Source of the DNA: Flavobacterium pisciphilum
Lineage (GTDB): Bacteria > Bacteroidota > Bacteroidia > Flavobacteriales > Flavobacteriaceae
DNA: 64,000 nt
Assembly (NCBI RefSeq): GCF_020905345.1
Contig: NZ_JAJJMO010000001.1
Location: 2,170,001-2,234,000, forward strand
Direction of reading: 5' to 3'
Part shown: in pieces, positions 18,366 to 27,417 of the stretch
Layout: each line of letters begins with the position of its first letter
Numbering within the stretch: position 1 is the first letter of the stretch
Program-made: the position numbers and the translations under genes
Notes under the pieces: model-generated
Databases searched by the model: none
The model's input: only the letters and a program-made list of their open reading frames with translations
Told to the model about the DNA's origin: nothing

Positions 18366-19316
18366 TTATTTTACTTTTTTTTGCAAATATTCAAAAAGAT
18401 CATTAATACCATCTTCTAAAGACAATTTTGGTTCAAACCCAATACTACAAATAAGACTGTTGTCTAATTTATAAATCATAGTTTTTGAATTTTTATTTTG
18501 TTCCGTCACCTTTATCGGTAATTCTATATTATATCGCTCTGCAAAAACCTTTTTTATTTTTTCAGCAATTTCTAATATCGAAAGAGTAATTCCAGAACTC
18601 AAATTGTATATTAGATGCTTTTCTTTTGTTTCAATTATAGCTTCAACTCCTCTACAAACATCCCACCCGTGTATAAAATCGCGTAAAGGCGAGCCGTCTG
18701 ATTGTAATACAATTAATTTTTGGGTATAAGCCATCCGACACAAATCATTAATTACCAACCACCAACAATTATTCTCTTCAAAAATTGGAGCACCATAACT
18801 ATTCGACAATCGAACCACATGACAATCAACATCTGAAGTTCTATTATAATATTCACAAATCACCTCTCCAATTTGATGTGTCAATCCATAAGGGTTTTGA
18901 CTTAACAACATTTTACTTTCAGTGACTATTTCATCCTGTAACATCCCATAAACCTGAGCAGTAGAAAAGTAAATAAATTTTTTTAATCCTTTTTTTGAAA
19001 AAGTATCCAACAAAAACCAAACTGGCGTAATATTAACTGAGCTAACTAAGATTGGATTTCCATCTGATTGACGGTGGTCTAGTGAAATTAAGTGCACTAA
19101 AACATCGTACCCATGCTCAGCCACCTTCAGCACAAACTGCTCATCTCTTACATCACCAATCAATACTTTATCCATTTTTGCAACCCAATTTTCATCGGAA
19201 GGAATCTTTGAATGACATAGAGCCGTTACTGAATAACCTGCATTAGCTAAATACAAGCAAATTCGAGCTCCAATATAACCACTACCGCCAGTAACAAGAA
19301 CTTTTTTTTTTACCAT
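18366..19316 (-). CDS. NAD-dependent epimerase/reductase, CDP-sugar module
   Basis: A 316-residue extended SDR protein with VTGGSGYIG near residue 8-16. The usual catalytic YxxxK is replaced by YGLTH: the codon is CAT, so lysine is changed to histidine. The gene overlaps the upstream cupin by 7 bp and belongs to the rfbF-rfbG-cupin-reductase run, so it most likely acts on CDP-4-keto-6-deoxyhexose as a 4-ketoreductase. The lysine change could alter or weaken catalysis, although some SDR subgroups tolerate it. An intact fold with a different activity is possible. Confidence 0.8.
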   Translation of the reverse strand: MVKKKVLVTGGSGYIGARICLYLANAGYSVTALCHSKIPSDENWVAKMDKVLIGDVRDEQFVLKVAEHGYDVLVHLISLDHRQSDGNPILVSSVNITPVWFLLDTFSKKGLKKFIYFSTAQVYGMLQDEIVTESKMLLSQNPYGLTHQIGEVICEYYNRTSDVDCHVVRLSNSYGAPIFEENNCWWLVINDLCRMAYTQKLIVLQSDGSPLRDFIHGWDVCRGVEAIIETKEKHLIYNLSSGITLSILEIAEKIKKVFAERYNIELPIKVTEQNKNSKTMIYKLDNSLICSIGFEPKLSLEDGINDLFEYLQKKVK

Positions 19317-19753
19317 GAATAAGGTATTTCAGATAATTCAAGTTTACGTTCTATCTCATTTGGATCATGTTCTATACTAGCCAGATTCAAAAGCAAATTA
19401 TAATCTTTTCCTATGCCACAAAATGCGACCCAAACTCCAGGAGGTATAGTAATTCTTTGATAATTGCCCTCGCCCAATGTTACATCAAAAAAGGTGTTTT
19501 TAGATGTACTATTTTCTCTATCATCATAAATAACAAAACGAATATTTCCTAATGGAACTACGAAATTCAATGTCATTTCAAAATGTTTTTTCCACGGCTT
19601 TATATCTTCAAAATGAATTGTAGAAAAATACGCTTCTCCAAAACCGGAATAACCGATATCAGATTTTTTCATTCCATGAAATACATCACCTTTTGGATTA
19701 TGAATTCGTTTTAATGGAGTTAATAAAACATCTTGCATTGTTATTTTGTCCAT
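19310..19753 (-). CDS. RmlC-like cupin, putative CDP-4-keto-6-deoxysugar epimerase
   Basis: A 147-residue cupin related to dTDP-4-dehydrorhamnose 3,5-epimerase, with KGDVFHGMK, KPWKKHFEMTLN and IPPGVWVAFCGIG. It is shorter than RmlC, and the second conserved histidine region (AHGF) reads VWVAF here. It overlaps rfbG by 13 bp and the reductase by 7 bp, so it very likely epimerises a CDP-4-keto-6-deoxyglucose intermediate at C3 and/or C5. Which carbons change is not predictable from sequence. Confidence in the fold is good; in the reaction it is moderate. Confidence 0.75.
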   Translation of the reverse strand: MDKITMQDVLLTPLKRIHNPKGDVFHGMKKSDIGYSGFGEAYFSTIHFEDIKPWKKHFEMTLNFVVPLGNIRFVIYDDRENSTSKNTFFDVTLGEGNYQRITIPPGVWVAFCGIGKDYNLLLNLASIEHDPNEIERKLELSEIPYSW

Positions 19754-20865
19754 GATATTTTTCCTAGTTGGGCTAAATTTTCATATCCCTCAATCTGTGA
19801 TTGGGTGTACAAAAACATATTTCCATTATTCTTATAAAACTCATAATACCAATCACTAGTATATTCAATTAAAGTTGTATAATCGAGTGTTGGTTTCCAT
19901 TGAAAATGAAATAAGGCTTTATCACAATTCAATTTTAGTAATCCAGCTTCATAAAATTTAATATCACCAGTAACTTTATAAGCATCTTTAGAATTTTCAA
20001 AATGCCAACGTACACTCATATCTTCTAAAATTTCTTGAACTGTATGATTGTATTCTGGCTTAGGACCAAAATTAAAGCTTTCTCCATTTAAAGAGTGATC
20101 TTTAAATAAACGCTCACCCAATTGTAAATAACCACTAAGTGGTTCTAAGACATGTTGCCAAGGACGAGTAGCTTTAGGACTTCTAATTTCTACGACTTTA
20201 CCTAAGCTCCAAGATCTCATGCAATCAGGTATGATACGATCTAAAGCCCAATCTCCTCCACCTATAACATTTCCTGCGCGAGCTGAAGCTACTTTTACCA
20301 CTCCCCCCTCTTTTTTAAAAAAAGAATGATAATAAGATTTAAAAATTAACTCAGCTGCCCCTTTACTTCCGCTGTAAATATCTTTACCTCCAACTGCATC
20401 AGTTTCTTTATAACCAAATATCCATTCAACGTTATCATAACATTTATCACTGGTGATGATAATTGCAGTACATGGTTTATTGTAAGTACGCAAAACTTCC
20501 AGAACATTAGCTGTTCCCATTACATTTGTAGAAATAGTATCTATGGGTTCACTATAAGATAATGAAACAATAGGTTGTGCCGCTAAATGAAAAACAAAAT
20601 CAGGTTCGATTTCTTTTACTATTTCTCTAATAGTTTCCAAATCTCGTATGTCTGCAAAAAAATGTTTCATTTTACTCTCTAAGCCTAACTCCACAAACAT
20701 AGAAGGATCAGTAGGGATTTCATTCGAAATTCCGTACACATTAGCTCCCAACGAAAGCAACCAAGTACATAACCACGAACCCTTAAATCCAGTATTACCC
20801 GTAACTAAAACTTTTTTGTCACGATAAACATTTCCAAAAACTATTTTTTCTCCCATTTCACCCAT
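19741..20865 (-). CDS. rfbG: CDP-glucose 4,6-dehydratase
   Basis: A 374-residue extended SDR dehydratase with the RfbG-specific TGNTGFKGSWL nucleotide-binding motif near residue 22-32, HLAAQPIVSLSY and IITSDKCYDN. It converts CDP-glucose to CDP-4-keto-6-deoxyglucose. It overlaps rfbF by 25 bp from the ATG at 20865; an ATG at 20856 is an equal candidate. No RfbH-type 3-dehydrase follows, so the product is probably a 6-deoxyhexose rather than a 3,6-dideoxyhexose. Confidence 0.95.
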   Translation of the reverse strand: MGEMGEKIVFGNVYRDKKVLVTGNTGFKGSWLCTWLLSLGANVYGISNEIPTDPSMFVELGLESKMKHFFADIRDLETIREIVKEIEPDFVFHLAAQPIVSLSYSEPIDTISTNVMGTANVLEVLRTYNKPCTAIIITSDKCYDNVEWIFGYKETDAVGGKDIYSGSKGAAELIFKSYYHSFFKKEGGVVKVASARAGNVIGGGDWALDRIIPDCMRSWSLGKVVEIRSPKATRPWQHVLEPLSGYLQLGERLFKDHSLNGESFNFGPKPEYNHTVQEILEDMSVRWHFENSKDAYKVTGDIKFYEAGLLKLNCDKALFHFQWKPTLDYTTLIEYTSDWYYEFYKNNGNMFLYTQSQIEGYENLAQLGKISWTK

Positions 20866-21638
20866 GGTGCTTGATTGTTATTATAAAGTTCGTTTAATAA
20901 AGAATACTCTCTTGAAGTATCCATTGGTTGCCAAAAACCATCATGCTCAAAAACTTTCAATTCTCCTAGTTCAACCAATTTTTTCATTGGTTCCTGTTCT
21001 AAAACCAAGTCTTCAGCATCACTAAGGATATCCAAAAACTCCCTATTGCATACGAAATATCCTCCATTTATACGTCCACCACTCGCTTGAGGTTTCTCAT
21101 TAAACCCAGTAATAGTAGATCCATCTTCAGCTATTCCTAATTCTCCAAAACGACCAGGAGGTCTTACTCCTGTAAGTGTAACCATTTTTCCATGTGATTT
21201 ATGAAAAGCCACTAGTGCATCGATGTCAATATCTCCAACTCCATCTCCATAAGTAAGCATAAACATAGGGTCTTCACCAATATATTTTTTAATTCTTCTA
21301 ACACGAGCACCAGTCATTGCCTTAATTCCTGTTTCAGCTAGAGTTATTTCCCAGCCATCTTCATCATGGCTTATCTCTGAAATAATTTGTTCCGCTTTTT
21401 CTCCTAATTTTATGCTAATATCAGCACTTCGCAGTTCATAATTAACAAAAAAATCTTTTATTACTTCACTTTTATATCCCATACACAATACAAAATCCTG
21501 ATAACCATAGGAAGCATACGTTTTCATAATATGCCAAATTATTGGCTTCCCTCCAATAGGAATCATTGGTTTCGGTATATCGTCAGCGACATCACGAATT
21601 CTCGTTCCATACCCTCCACAAAGTATTACTGCTTTCAT
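20841..21638 (-). CDS. rfbF: Glucose-1-phosphate cytidylyltransferase
   Basis: A 265-residue nucleotidyltransferase with LCGGYGTRIRDVADDIPKPM at the start and WHIMKTYASYGYQDFVLCMGYK, both diagnostic of RfbF. It makes CDP-glucose from CTP and glucose-1-phosphate, opening the CDP-deoxysugar route completed by the next three genes. It is the first gene of this run, preceded by a 404-bp gap. The family's normal length is about 257 residues. Confidence 0.96.
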   Translation of the reverse strand: MKAVILCGGYGTRIRDVADDIPKPMIPIGGKPIIWHIMKTYASYGYQDFVLCMGYKSEVIKDFFVNYELRSADISIKLGEKAEQIISEISHDEDGWEITLAETGIKAMTGARVRRIKKYIGEDPMFMLTYGDGVGDIDIDALVAFHKSHGKMVTLTGVRPPGRFGELGIAEDGSTITGFNEKPQASGGRINGGYFVCNREFLDILSDAEDLVLEQEPMKKLVELGELKVFEHDGFWQPMDTSREYSLLNELYNNNQAPWVKWEKK

Positions 21639-22042
21639 TTTATATTATTATTTAGAATTTAATATTTTATCAAAGATGAATTATAGTTCATACAATAGAA
21701 TTTTAAAACTTCAAAGTTATTTTCCTTTTACAAAAAATAACATAAACATATTACTATCACTTGTTCTCTTTATTAAATTTCAAGAATAGTTTTCATATCT
21801 TTTATGGTTAATAAAAAGATTATAGATACAATATTTTAAAATAATTCGTGCTCGCATATAAGCTGAATTTGATTAATTTTTTCACAATCATATCTCAACT
21901 AAAACACTTCAAAAGAAACAACACATTAAACAAATAAAAGTAAAATATTATTTTCTTAATAAATACAATTCTTTATTTGCAAAAATCACAATTAAGAAAC
22001 ATTTATCTTTGGACAAACAATGCCATATTAAGCAGTGCCTTG
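21639..22042. other. 404-bp AT-rich intergenic gap
   Basis: No convincing gene is seen. The minus strand has a short broken frame around 21780-21860 (MRARIILKYCIYNLF...) that may be a gene remnant but cannot be matched to a family. A minus-strand TAACTTTG at 21712-21719 matches the -7 motif and could serve rfbF about 75 bp away, but it lacks a properly spaced TTG box. Confidence 0.4.
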
Positions 22043-23206
22043 TCAAATACTGCTACTGATTAAATCGCCCCCTCTTTTTTCATTATTTTTAAAATTAGCA
22101 GAGATAAAATATCCAAATATTAACTGACCTGGCAAAGTATAAATCGCTCCATAGTGCATCGCTCCAAGCAAAAAAACCAAAACTGGGATATAATTATATC
22201 TATTTATTTTAAAAACAAAAATTATGATTGTAATACACAAACCAATATACCCAGTACTTTCAAATAAATTTAACCAAGCAAAATCTCCCCAAACGATTAA
22301 ATCTTTTACGTTTTCAAAATGTCTTCCAATCAATAATTGAAACTTTTCAGACTTTAACTCAAAAATTACATCGTCAATTTGCATAATTTTAAAATCATAC
22401 AAAAAATCAAAATATAATGACGACACTCGTTCCAAACCTTGTATAGAACCAACATCCAGAACAAAAATAAGGTACCAAAATAATAAAACAACAAGAAATG
22501 AGACTATTCCAGATAACCAGTTTTTAAAAGGACCTATCTTATATACTGCAAAGAGCATCAAAAGCATATAACCTGTTCCTGACCCTACAATAATCACCGT
22601 AAAAACACTAATAAAAAGTAGCTTATTAGATTTTTTCATATTCTTAACTTTTGAAAAACCAAAAACATAAAAAACCAAAACCATAATAAGTGTGCTCGTA
22701 ATCGTAGAATTAGAACCTATACTATATGGTCTTTGATAAAAACCTAAAATTTTTGTTTCTCCTAACAAATCACCAGACAAACTCACAGTATAATTAGGTA
22801 GCATAGAAGGAGAAATAATTGTATTAATTAAAAACGCTTCAAGTATAACTACGATACAAATCAACCATAATAACTTATCTAGTCTTAACATTACTTTAGT
22901 ATTGTTAAAATATAAATAAAACAAATAAAAACCAAAATAGTACCTAAACAAAACAGAGCAACTGGTAAATTCTGATTGTTGAATCTTTAAAAAAAAGAAA
23001 AAAACAATAACTCCTAAAAAAAATAAATCTTGAACTTTAAATTTAACTTCCTTGTTTATATATAAAAGATGTAAGATTACAAAAATATAAGCAGGAACAC
23101 TTGTTCCAATCAACGGAAGTAAGAATAATGAATATAAAAATAATTCTTTTAAATTACTTTTTGCAAAAACAGCATTTTTCAAATTAATTTTAATTAGGTA
23201 TCCCAA
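22043..23206 (-). CDS. Putative O-antigen polymerase (Wzy-like), start uncertain
   Basis: A hydrophobic protein of about 387 residues with ten or more predicted membrane segments and a large loop near residue 240-330, which fits Wzy/O-antigen ligase-type proteins without a strong signature. The frame has no ATG at its 5' end: it opens with TTG at 23206 after an in-frame stop. An ATG at 23219 is one base out of frame, and loss of a single T would join it to the ORF (giving MKTILGYLIK). Either TTG is used or the gene carries a 5' frameshift. Neighbouring Wzx and glycosyltransferases support the polymerase role. Confidence 0.6.
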   Translation of the reverse strand: MGYLIKINLKNAVFAKSNLKELFLYSLFLLPLIGTSVPAYIFVILHLLYINKEVKFKVQDLFFLGVIVFFFFLKIQQSEFTSCSVLFRYYFGFYLFYLYFNNTKVMLRLDKLLWLICIVVILEAFLINTIISPSMLPNYTVSLSGDLLGETKILGFYQRPYSIGSNSTITSTLIMVLVFYVFGFSKVKNMKKSNKLLFISVFTVIIVGSGTGYMLLMLFAVYKIGPFKNWLSGIVSFLVVLLFWYLIFVLDVGSIQGLERVSSLYFDFLYDFKIMQIDDVIFELKSEKFQLLIGRHFENVKDLIVWGDFAWLNLFESTGYIGLCITIIIFVFKINRYNYIPVLVFLLGAMHYGAIYTLPGQLIFGYFISANFKNNEKRGGDLISSSI

Positions 23207-23499
23207 ATATGGTTTTCATATATTATTTGTGTAATTAAGTTAAAGTACAGAACCAATCACCAGTTTTTTATACTCATTATCTTCATTACCTTTTTTTGCA
23301 TTTTGTTATACAAAATACAGTTATCCTCATTGAGATGTCAAATTCATTATTTATTACCCTGCAGACTTTTATTTTTTTTCTAAAAATTCCACGTGTCAAT
23401 TTTAATTTTACAAATCAAAAAGACTGATTATCAAATATTTTAATTTGAGGCTTTCATCCTGTGATGTAAATTTCAAATTAATATTTTTAAACCAGAAAT
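23207..23499. other. Intergenic gap without recognised feature
   Basis: An AT-rich stretch between the Wzy candidate and a GT4 gene. There is a weak dyad near 23299-23315 (ATTTTG/CAAAAT) without a T-run on the coding strand. No gene or promoter consensus is visible. Confidence 0.4.
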
Positions 23500-24708
23500 C
23501 TATTCTAGAACTAACAATTCCCAATACTTCTGTGCCATTACACTGGCATGGAATAGTTCATTAAATCTTTTATATCCTAGTTCCCCTTGTTCTATACATA
23601 AAGACTCATTATTAAGTAACTCTATTATTTTTTTTGCAAAGCCATCATTGTCACCGTAATCATATAAAAACCCTCCCTCTCCATCTTTTATCACTTCTTT
23701 TAAGCCGCCAGTATTTGTACTAATTACGGGTATTTTATATTTCATACCTTCAATTGCGGTAAGTCCAAAAGATTCAAATTCTTTAGAAGAAATTACTAAT
23801 AAATCTGAAACAGATAAAATCCCAATCCCATCTTCCCTATAATTATACATGAAAATTTTACTTGACAGATTTTTTTCTTTTATATAGTCTTCGACATTCT
23901 TAAATTCTTCATCACTACCATATCCACAACATACTAAAAAAACATCAGATTTACTTTCAAATACTTTTTGAAATGAATCTATCAAAAATTTATGACCTTT
24001 CCTTTCCTCATAAGTTGCCAAAATTAGGCAAATTTTTGAATTGGCATTCAAACTTAATTCACCTCTAATATCGACTGGTAAAACGTTATTATTTATGTTA
24101 ATACCATTATATATAAATCTTAGTCCTTCATGATTCTTAATGCTTTTTCTTTTACTTAATGAATTTTCACAAGTTTTAGAAACTGTTACAAAATATTTTG
24201 TGTGCTTTTGAACAAAATAATCAATGTAATTCTCAATAAATCTTACAATTACTCGGGGGGAAGTAGCAAAATTATGAAAATTATGAATTGATTTTTTCTT
24301 TTTGAAAATCCCCCAAAAAATAGACATAGCCCTACAGGAATAACCACCTGGGTAACCTCCATTAATAACTAATAGTTCATCATAGTCATCTACTTTTACA
24401 ACTTTTCTTAAGTTAAGAATATGCCATAAAAACAGAATGTATCTAAAAATAAAAAAGAATATTTTAAAAAAAACATTAAACACATTTTTTAATTCGAATT
24501 CTATATCTTTCGACATCAGTAAATCATGTGATTTAACGGTAACATTTAAACGAGTTATTCTATTTTTAAGAATATTCAATCCTGGGTGGGATTTATTACA
24601 AATAATAGTAATCTCATCTTTTTCATTTGGCCAATGATTAACCAAGTTTATTATAAAAGTGTCCAGCCCTCCAATGTAGTAATTTTCTGTAAAAAAACAA
24701 ATTCTCAT
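23500..24708 (-). CDS. GT4 family glycosyltransferase
   Basis: A 402-residue GT-B transferase. The N-terminus FFTENYYIGGLDTFIINL has the glycine-containing acceptor loop. The C-terminal half has ICLILATYEERKGH and the E-x7-E motif in FESFGLTAIE, followed by STNTGGLKEVI, the typical GT4 donor-binding site. It follows wzx by 7 bp in a tight run. It would use an activated sugar to extend the lipid-linked repeat unit in the cytoplasm. Donor unknown. Confidence 0.9.
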   Translation of the reverse strand: MRICFFTENYYIGGLDTFIINLVNHWPNEKDEITIICNKSHPGLNILKNRITRLNVTVKSHDLLMSKDIEFELKNVFNVFFKIFFFIFRYILFLWHILNLRKVVKVDDYDELLVINGGYPGGYSCRAMSIFWGIFKKKKSIHNFHNFATSPRVIVRFIENYIDYFVQKHTKYFVTVSKTCENSLSKRKSIKNHEGLRFIYNGININNNVLPVDIRGELSLNANSKICLILATYEERKGHKFLIDSFQKVFESKSDVFLVCCGYGSDEEFKNVEDYIKEKNLSSKIFMYNYREDGIGILSVSDLLVISSKEFESFGLTAIEGMKYKIPVISTNTGGLKEVIKDGEGGFLYDYGDNDGFAKKIIELLNNESLCIEQGELGYKRFNELFHASVMAQKYWELLVLE

Positions 24709-24715
24709 ACTATTC

Positions 24716-26248
24716 CTATTTTTTAAAAACCTTCATAATTTTATAAATTTGCTGCCTCCAATTCATCGACATAAAATATTGTATTATAAAAGAAATCAAT
24801 ATCAAACCTCCAACTACCATAGCTACAATCAATAAATTCAACTTAGACTTTTCCTGCGGCAAATAGTCACTAATTAATGATGAGGCTATACTTAAAAATA
24901 AAATCGGAAAAAGCATAGGAAAAAAGATTAATTTTAAAGAATATAAAATATTCATCTTGAAATAATCAATCATCAGTTTGTATAAAACAAATGCTGAAAA
25001 AACAAATGCTGTTAATTTAAAAATAGCAAATGCTTGAATACCTAAAACACCAATCGTAAGAATAACACCTACCCAAAAAATAAATGGAAGCAACGCATTA
25101 ATAAAATACAATGTTTTTTGGCGTTCTTTGGATACTAGCATAAAATTAGTAGGATAGGTAATAAATGCAAAAAAATTACAAAAAACTAAAAATCGCATTA
25201 CAGGAAGCGAAGCGGAATAATCTACACCAACCCATGTAAGCACTATTGGCTTTGCTAAAATTGCTATTGTTATTATAGGAAAAACTACTACTGGTGCCAA
25301 AACAGTAACAATCTGCAAATAAAAAGATTTTAAACCTAATTCATCCCCACTACCTACAAAATGATTAAATCGAACATTGAAGGGTGAAAAAAGTATTCCT
25401 AATATACTTCTGAAAAAAGAAAGAACCGTCAAACCTATGGCATAAATTGCCACCTGATTTGCACCTAAAAACTTACCAATAACCACCGAATCGAGTTCAT
25501 AATACAATATCCAGGAAATCGTAGCAAACAAACTTGTAAACGCTAATCCTTTAGTCTTATCAAACACTTCTTTATTAAATCGTACAAAATAGAACAAAGT
25601 CTTAAAATTATATCTATATCGTTTTCTAGCTATCAATAATGTAGCTATTGACGTTATAAAATTTACAATCTGAGTGAAAAGAAAATAACCTACTATATCA
25701 TAATTTCCTACTCTAAAAAACCATAAAACAGATAGGATTTTAAATACACTTCCTATTATATTGCATCGTTGAACAATAAAATCTTCCATTCGAACACCAA
25801 ATATCATTTGTAACAATCTTTGTAACAAAGTAGTCGGAGTAAAAACTGCTAATATTAATAATAAAGAAGATGCTATATAATGTTGATTACCTGTTTCGAT
25901 ACCTTCCACCAATAATTCAGGTTGACGACTCAAAATAAAAAAGCCCAAGGAAAACAATAACAGAAAAACAAATAATATAAAATTGGTAAAACCTATCACT
26001 TTTATTTCTTCTTCTCTGTTTCCCTTTGCAAAATACTCTGCAGCATATTTTTGCCCTGCTCCCATAAATCCCAAATCGGCGTAAGCTAAAAAGATTGAAA
26101 AAGAAATACAAACAGAATAAATCCCATACACTGTTGGTTCAGATGTAAGATAGGGAATCACCACAAACATTGAGAGAAAATTCAATACTAACGAAACACC
26201 TTGCCAAATATAAATTTTGATATAATTTTTTGTGTAGGATTGTTGCAT
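24716..26248 (-). CDS. wzx: Wzx-like lipid-linked oligosaccharide flippase
   Basis: A 510-residue MOP/PST-superfamily membrane protein with about 12-14 hydrophobic segments, beginning NYIKIYIWQGVSLVLNFLSMFVV and containing the helix-rich YADLGFMGAGQKYAAEYFA region common in Wzx proteins. It would flip undecaprenyl-linked repeat units across the inner membrane. It overlaps the upstream gene of unknown function by one base. An ABC exporter is also in the locus (3895-6087), so two export modes coexist. Confidence 0.88.
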   Translation of the reverse strand: MQQSYTKNYIKIYIWQGVSLVLNFLSMFVVIPYLTSEPTVYGIYSVCISFSIFLAYADLGFMGAGQKYAAEYFAKGNREEEIKVIGFTNFILFVFLLLFSLGFFILSRQPELLVEGIETGNQHYIASSLLLILAVFTPTTLLQRLLQMIFGVRMEDFIVQRCNIIGSVFKILSVLWFFRVGNYDIVGYFLFTQIVNFITSIATLLIARKRYRYNFKTLFYFVRFNKEVFDKTKGLAFTSLFATISWILYYELDSVVIGKFLGANQVAIYAIGLTVLSFFRSILGILFSPFNVRFNHFVGSGDELGLKSFYLQIVTVLAPVVVFPIITIAILAKPIVLTWVGVDYSASLPVMRFLVFCNFFAFITYPTNFMLVSKERQKTLYFINALLPFIFWVGVILTIGVLGIQAFAIFKLTAFVFSAFVLYKLMIDYFKMNILYSLKLIFFPMLFPILFLSIASSLISDYLPQEKSKLNLLIVAMVVGGLILISFIIQYFMSMNWRQQIYKIMKVFKK

Positions 26249-27417
26249 TACAATTTCAATATTGTTTTAATAAAAATCTCAGAAGAAAGCTGATTTTCAC
26301 TCTCGACGGATGATAAATATTTATACTTGTAATCATTAAACTTTTCAATATCGACATACAAATCAAGTTCTTTGTTTATATCAAATCTATCAAAGTTAAC
26401 CACCTCAGCGCTGAGACAATCTCCAATAAAATTAGTCAAGTCATACAAATCAGGCATCGCCTTCTTTAACTCATCACTATTTAGTAAAACAATAGGCTTT
26501 TTGAATAATATCGGAAAACTAATTGCCGTACTATGATGGGTTAATGCAAATTTTGAATCTTTAACCAATTCGCTGGTTTTATCAAAAACTATTTTTCTAT
26601 TTTCAAAAGGGTTATTTGTTTTATAACCGATCGCTTTAGGATGTGCGGCTATAACAACACTTGTGTTGTATTTCTTTTCAATAACATTGAAGAAATTATT
26701 CAATTCTGTATAATACACATCTGCGTCCACATATTTTAAACCACAAATGGCTACATCTGGGTGGTATGCTAAATATTGATCCATGAAAACGACATAATCT
26801 TCTTTTACTACTTCATTATCATTAATAAGGTTTAAATATTTATCATAATCAAAATAATTAATTTCGATAACCTTACCTTTTTTTAAATCAAAAGTATTTC
26901 CGTAAAAAGTATTTCCTCCTTCAGAACCTGCTCTAAAAACAAAATCGTAAGTTTTAATAATATTATATTTCTTTAAAATTATTGAAAGTTTATTTTTTAA
27001 TCCGTTTAAAATCCTTTTAAACTCAAAATTTGAAAGTAATTTAATAACTTTTGATGAAACTTTTACTTTGGGAGTTGGATACATTCCTCTAGCAAAAAAA
27101 GCTAATTTACAATTGAAAGAAGTCAAAATTCTATACAATCTCCATACACGAAACTCATAATTAATATTAGTAATAAAAAATGTCGAACTAATATCCATAG
27201 TCGACAGTCTCTTATTCAATTCTTTCAGGGAAGACATTTTAATCACAGTCGTTTCAAAATAGTTTGACTCTACAAAGTTAATTTCAGAAAAAAAAAGATT
27301 TGTAACATCCCAATATTCAACATTTAACCCATTTTCAATACACTCCCCAAGATAATAATCCGAAAAATATTTCGGAGTTATTGGTTGATAATTTATATAA
27401 ACTACTTTTTTAATCAT
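26248..27417 (-). CDS. Uncharacterised protein, candidate GT-B nonulosonic acid transferase
   Basis: I do not recognise a named family for this 389-residue protein. It has VVFMDQYLAYHPD at about 209-221, an HP pair in VVIAAHPKA at 259-260, and THHSTAIS at 293-300 followed by FPILFKKPIVLLNS. An HP motif and a later S(S/T) motif at this spacing are the shared donor-site features of bacterial GT-B sialyltransferases (GT38, GT52, GT80 groups). Its position between wzx and the end of the legionaminic acid block fits a transferase using the CMP-sugar. This is inference from motifs and context; the N-terminal half gives no further clue. Confidence 0.5.
   Translation of the reverse strand: MIKKVVYINYQPITPKYFSDYYLGECIENGLNVEYWDVTNLFFSEINFVESNYFETTVIKMSSLKELNKRLSTMDISSTFFITNINYEFRVWRLYRILTSFNCKLAFFARGMYPTPKVKVSSKVIKLLSNFEFKRILNGLKNKLSIILKKYNIIKTYDFVFRAGSEGGNTFYGNTFDLKKGKVIEINYFDYDKYLNLINDNEVVKEDYVVFMDQYLAYHPDVAICGLKYVDADVYYTELNNFFNVIEKKYNTSVVIAAHPKAIGYKTNNPFENRKIVFDKTSELVKDSKFALTHHSTAISFPILFKKPIVLLNSDELKKAMPDLYDLTNFIGDCLSAEVVNFDRFDINKELDLYVDIEKFNDYKYKYLSSVESENQLSSEIFIKTILKL

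Noticed and set aside
21639..22042. Possible gene remnant in the gap upstream of rfbF
   Set aside because: Only a short broken frame is visible and it cannot be matched to a family.
23299..23315. Hairpin ATTTTG/CAAAAT as a terminator
   Set aside because: On the coding strand it is followed by A residues rather than T, and the stem is very weak.
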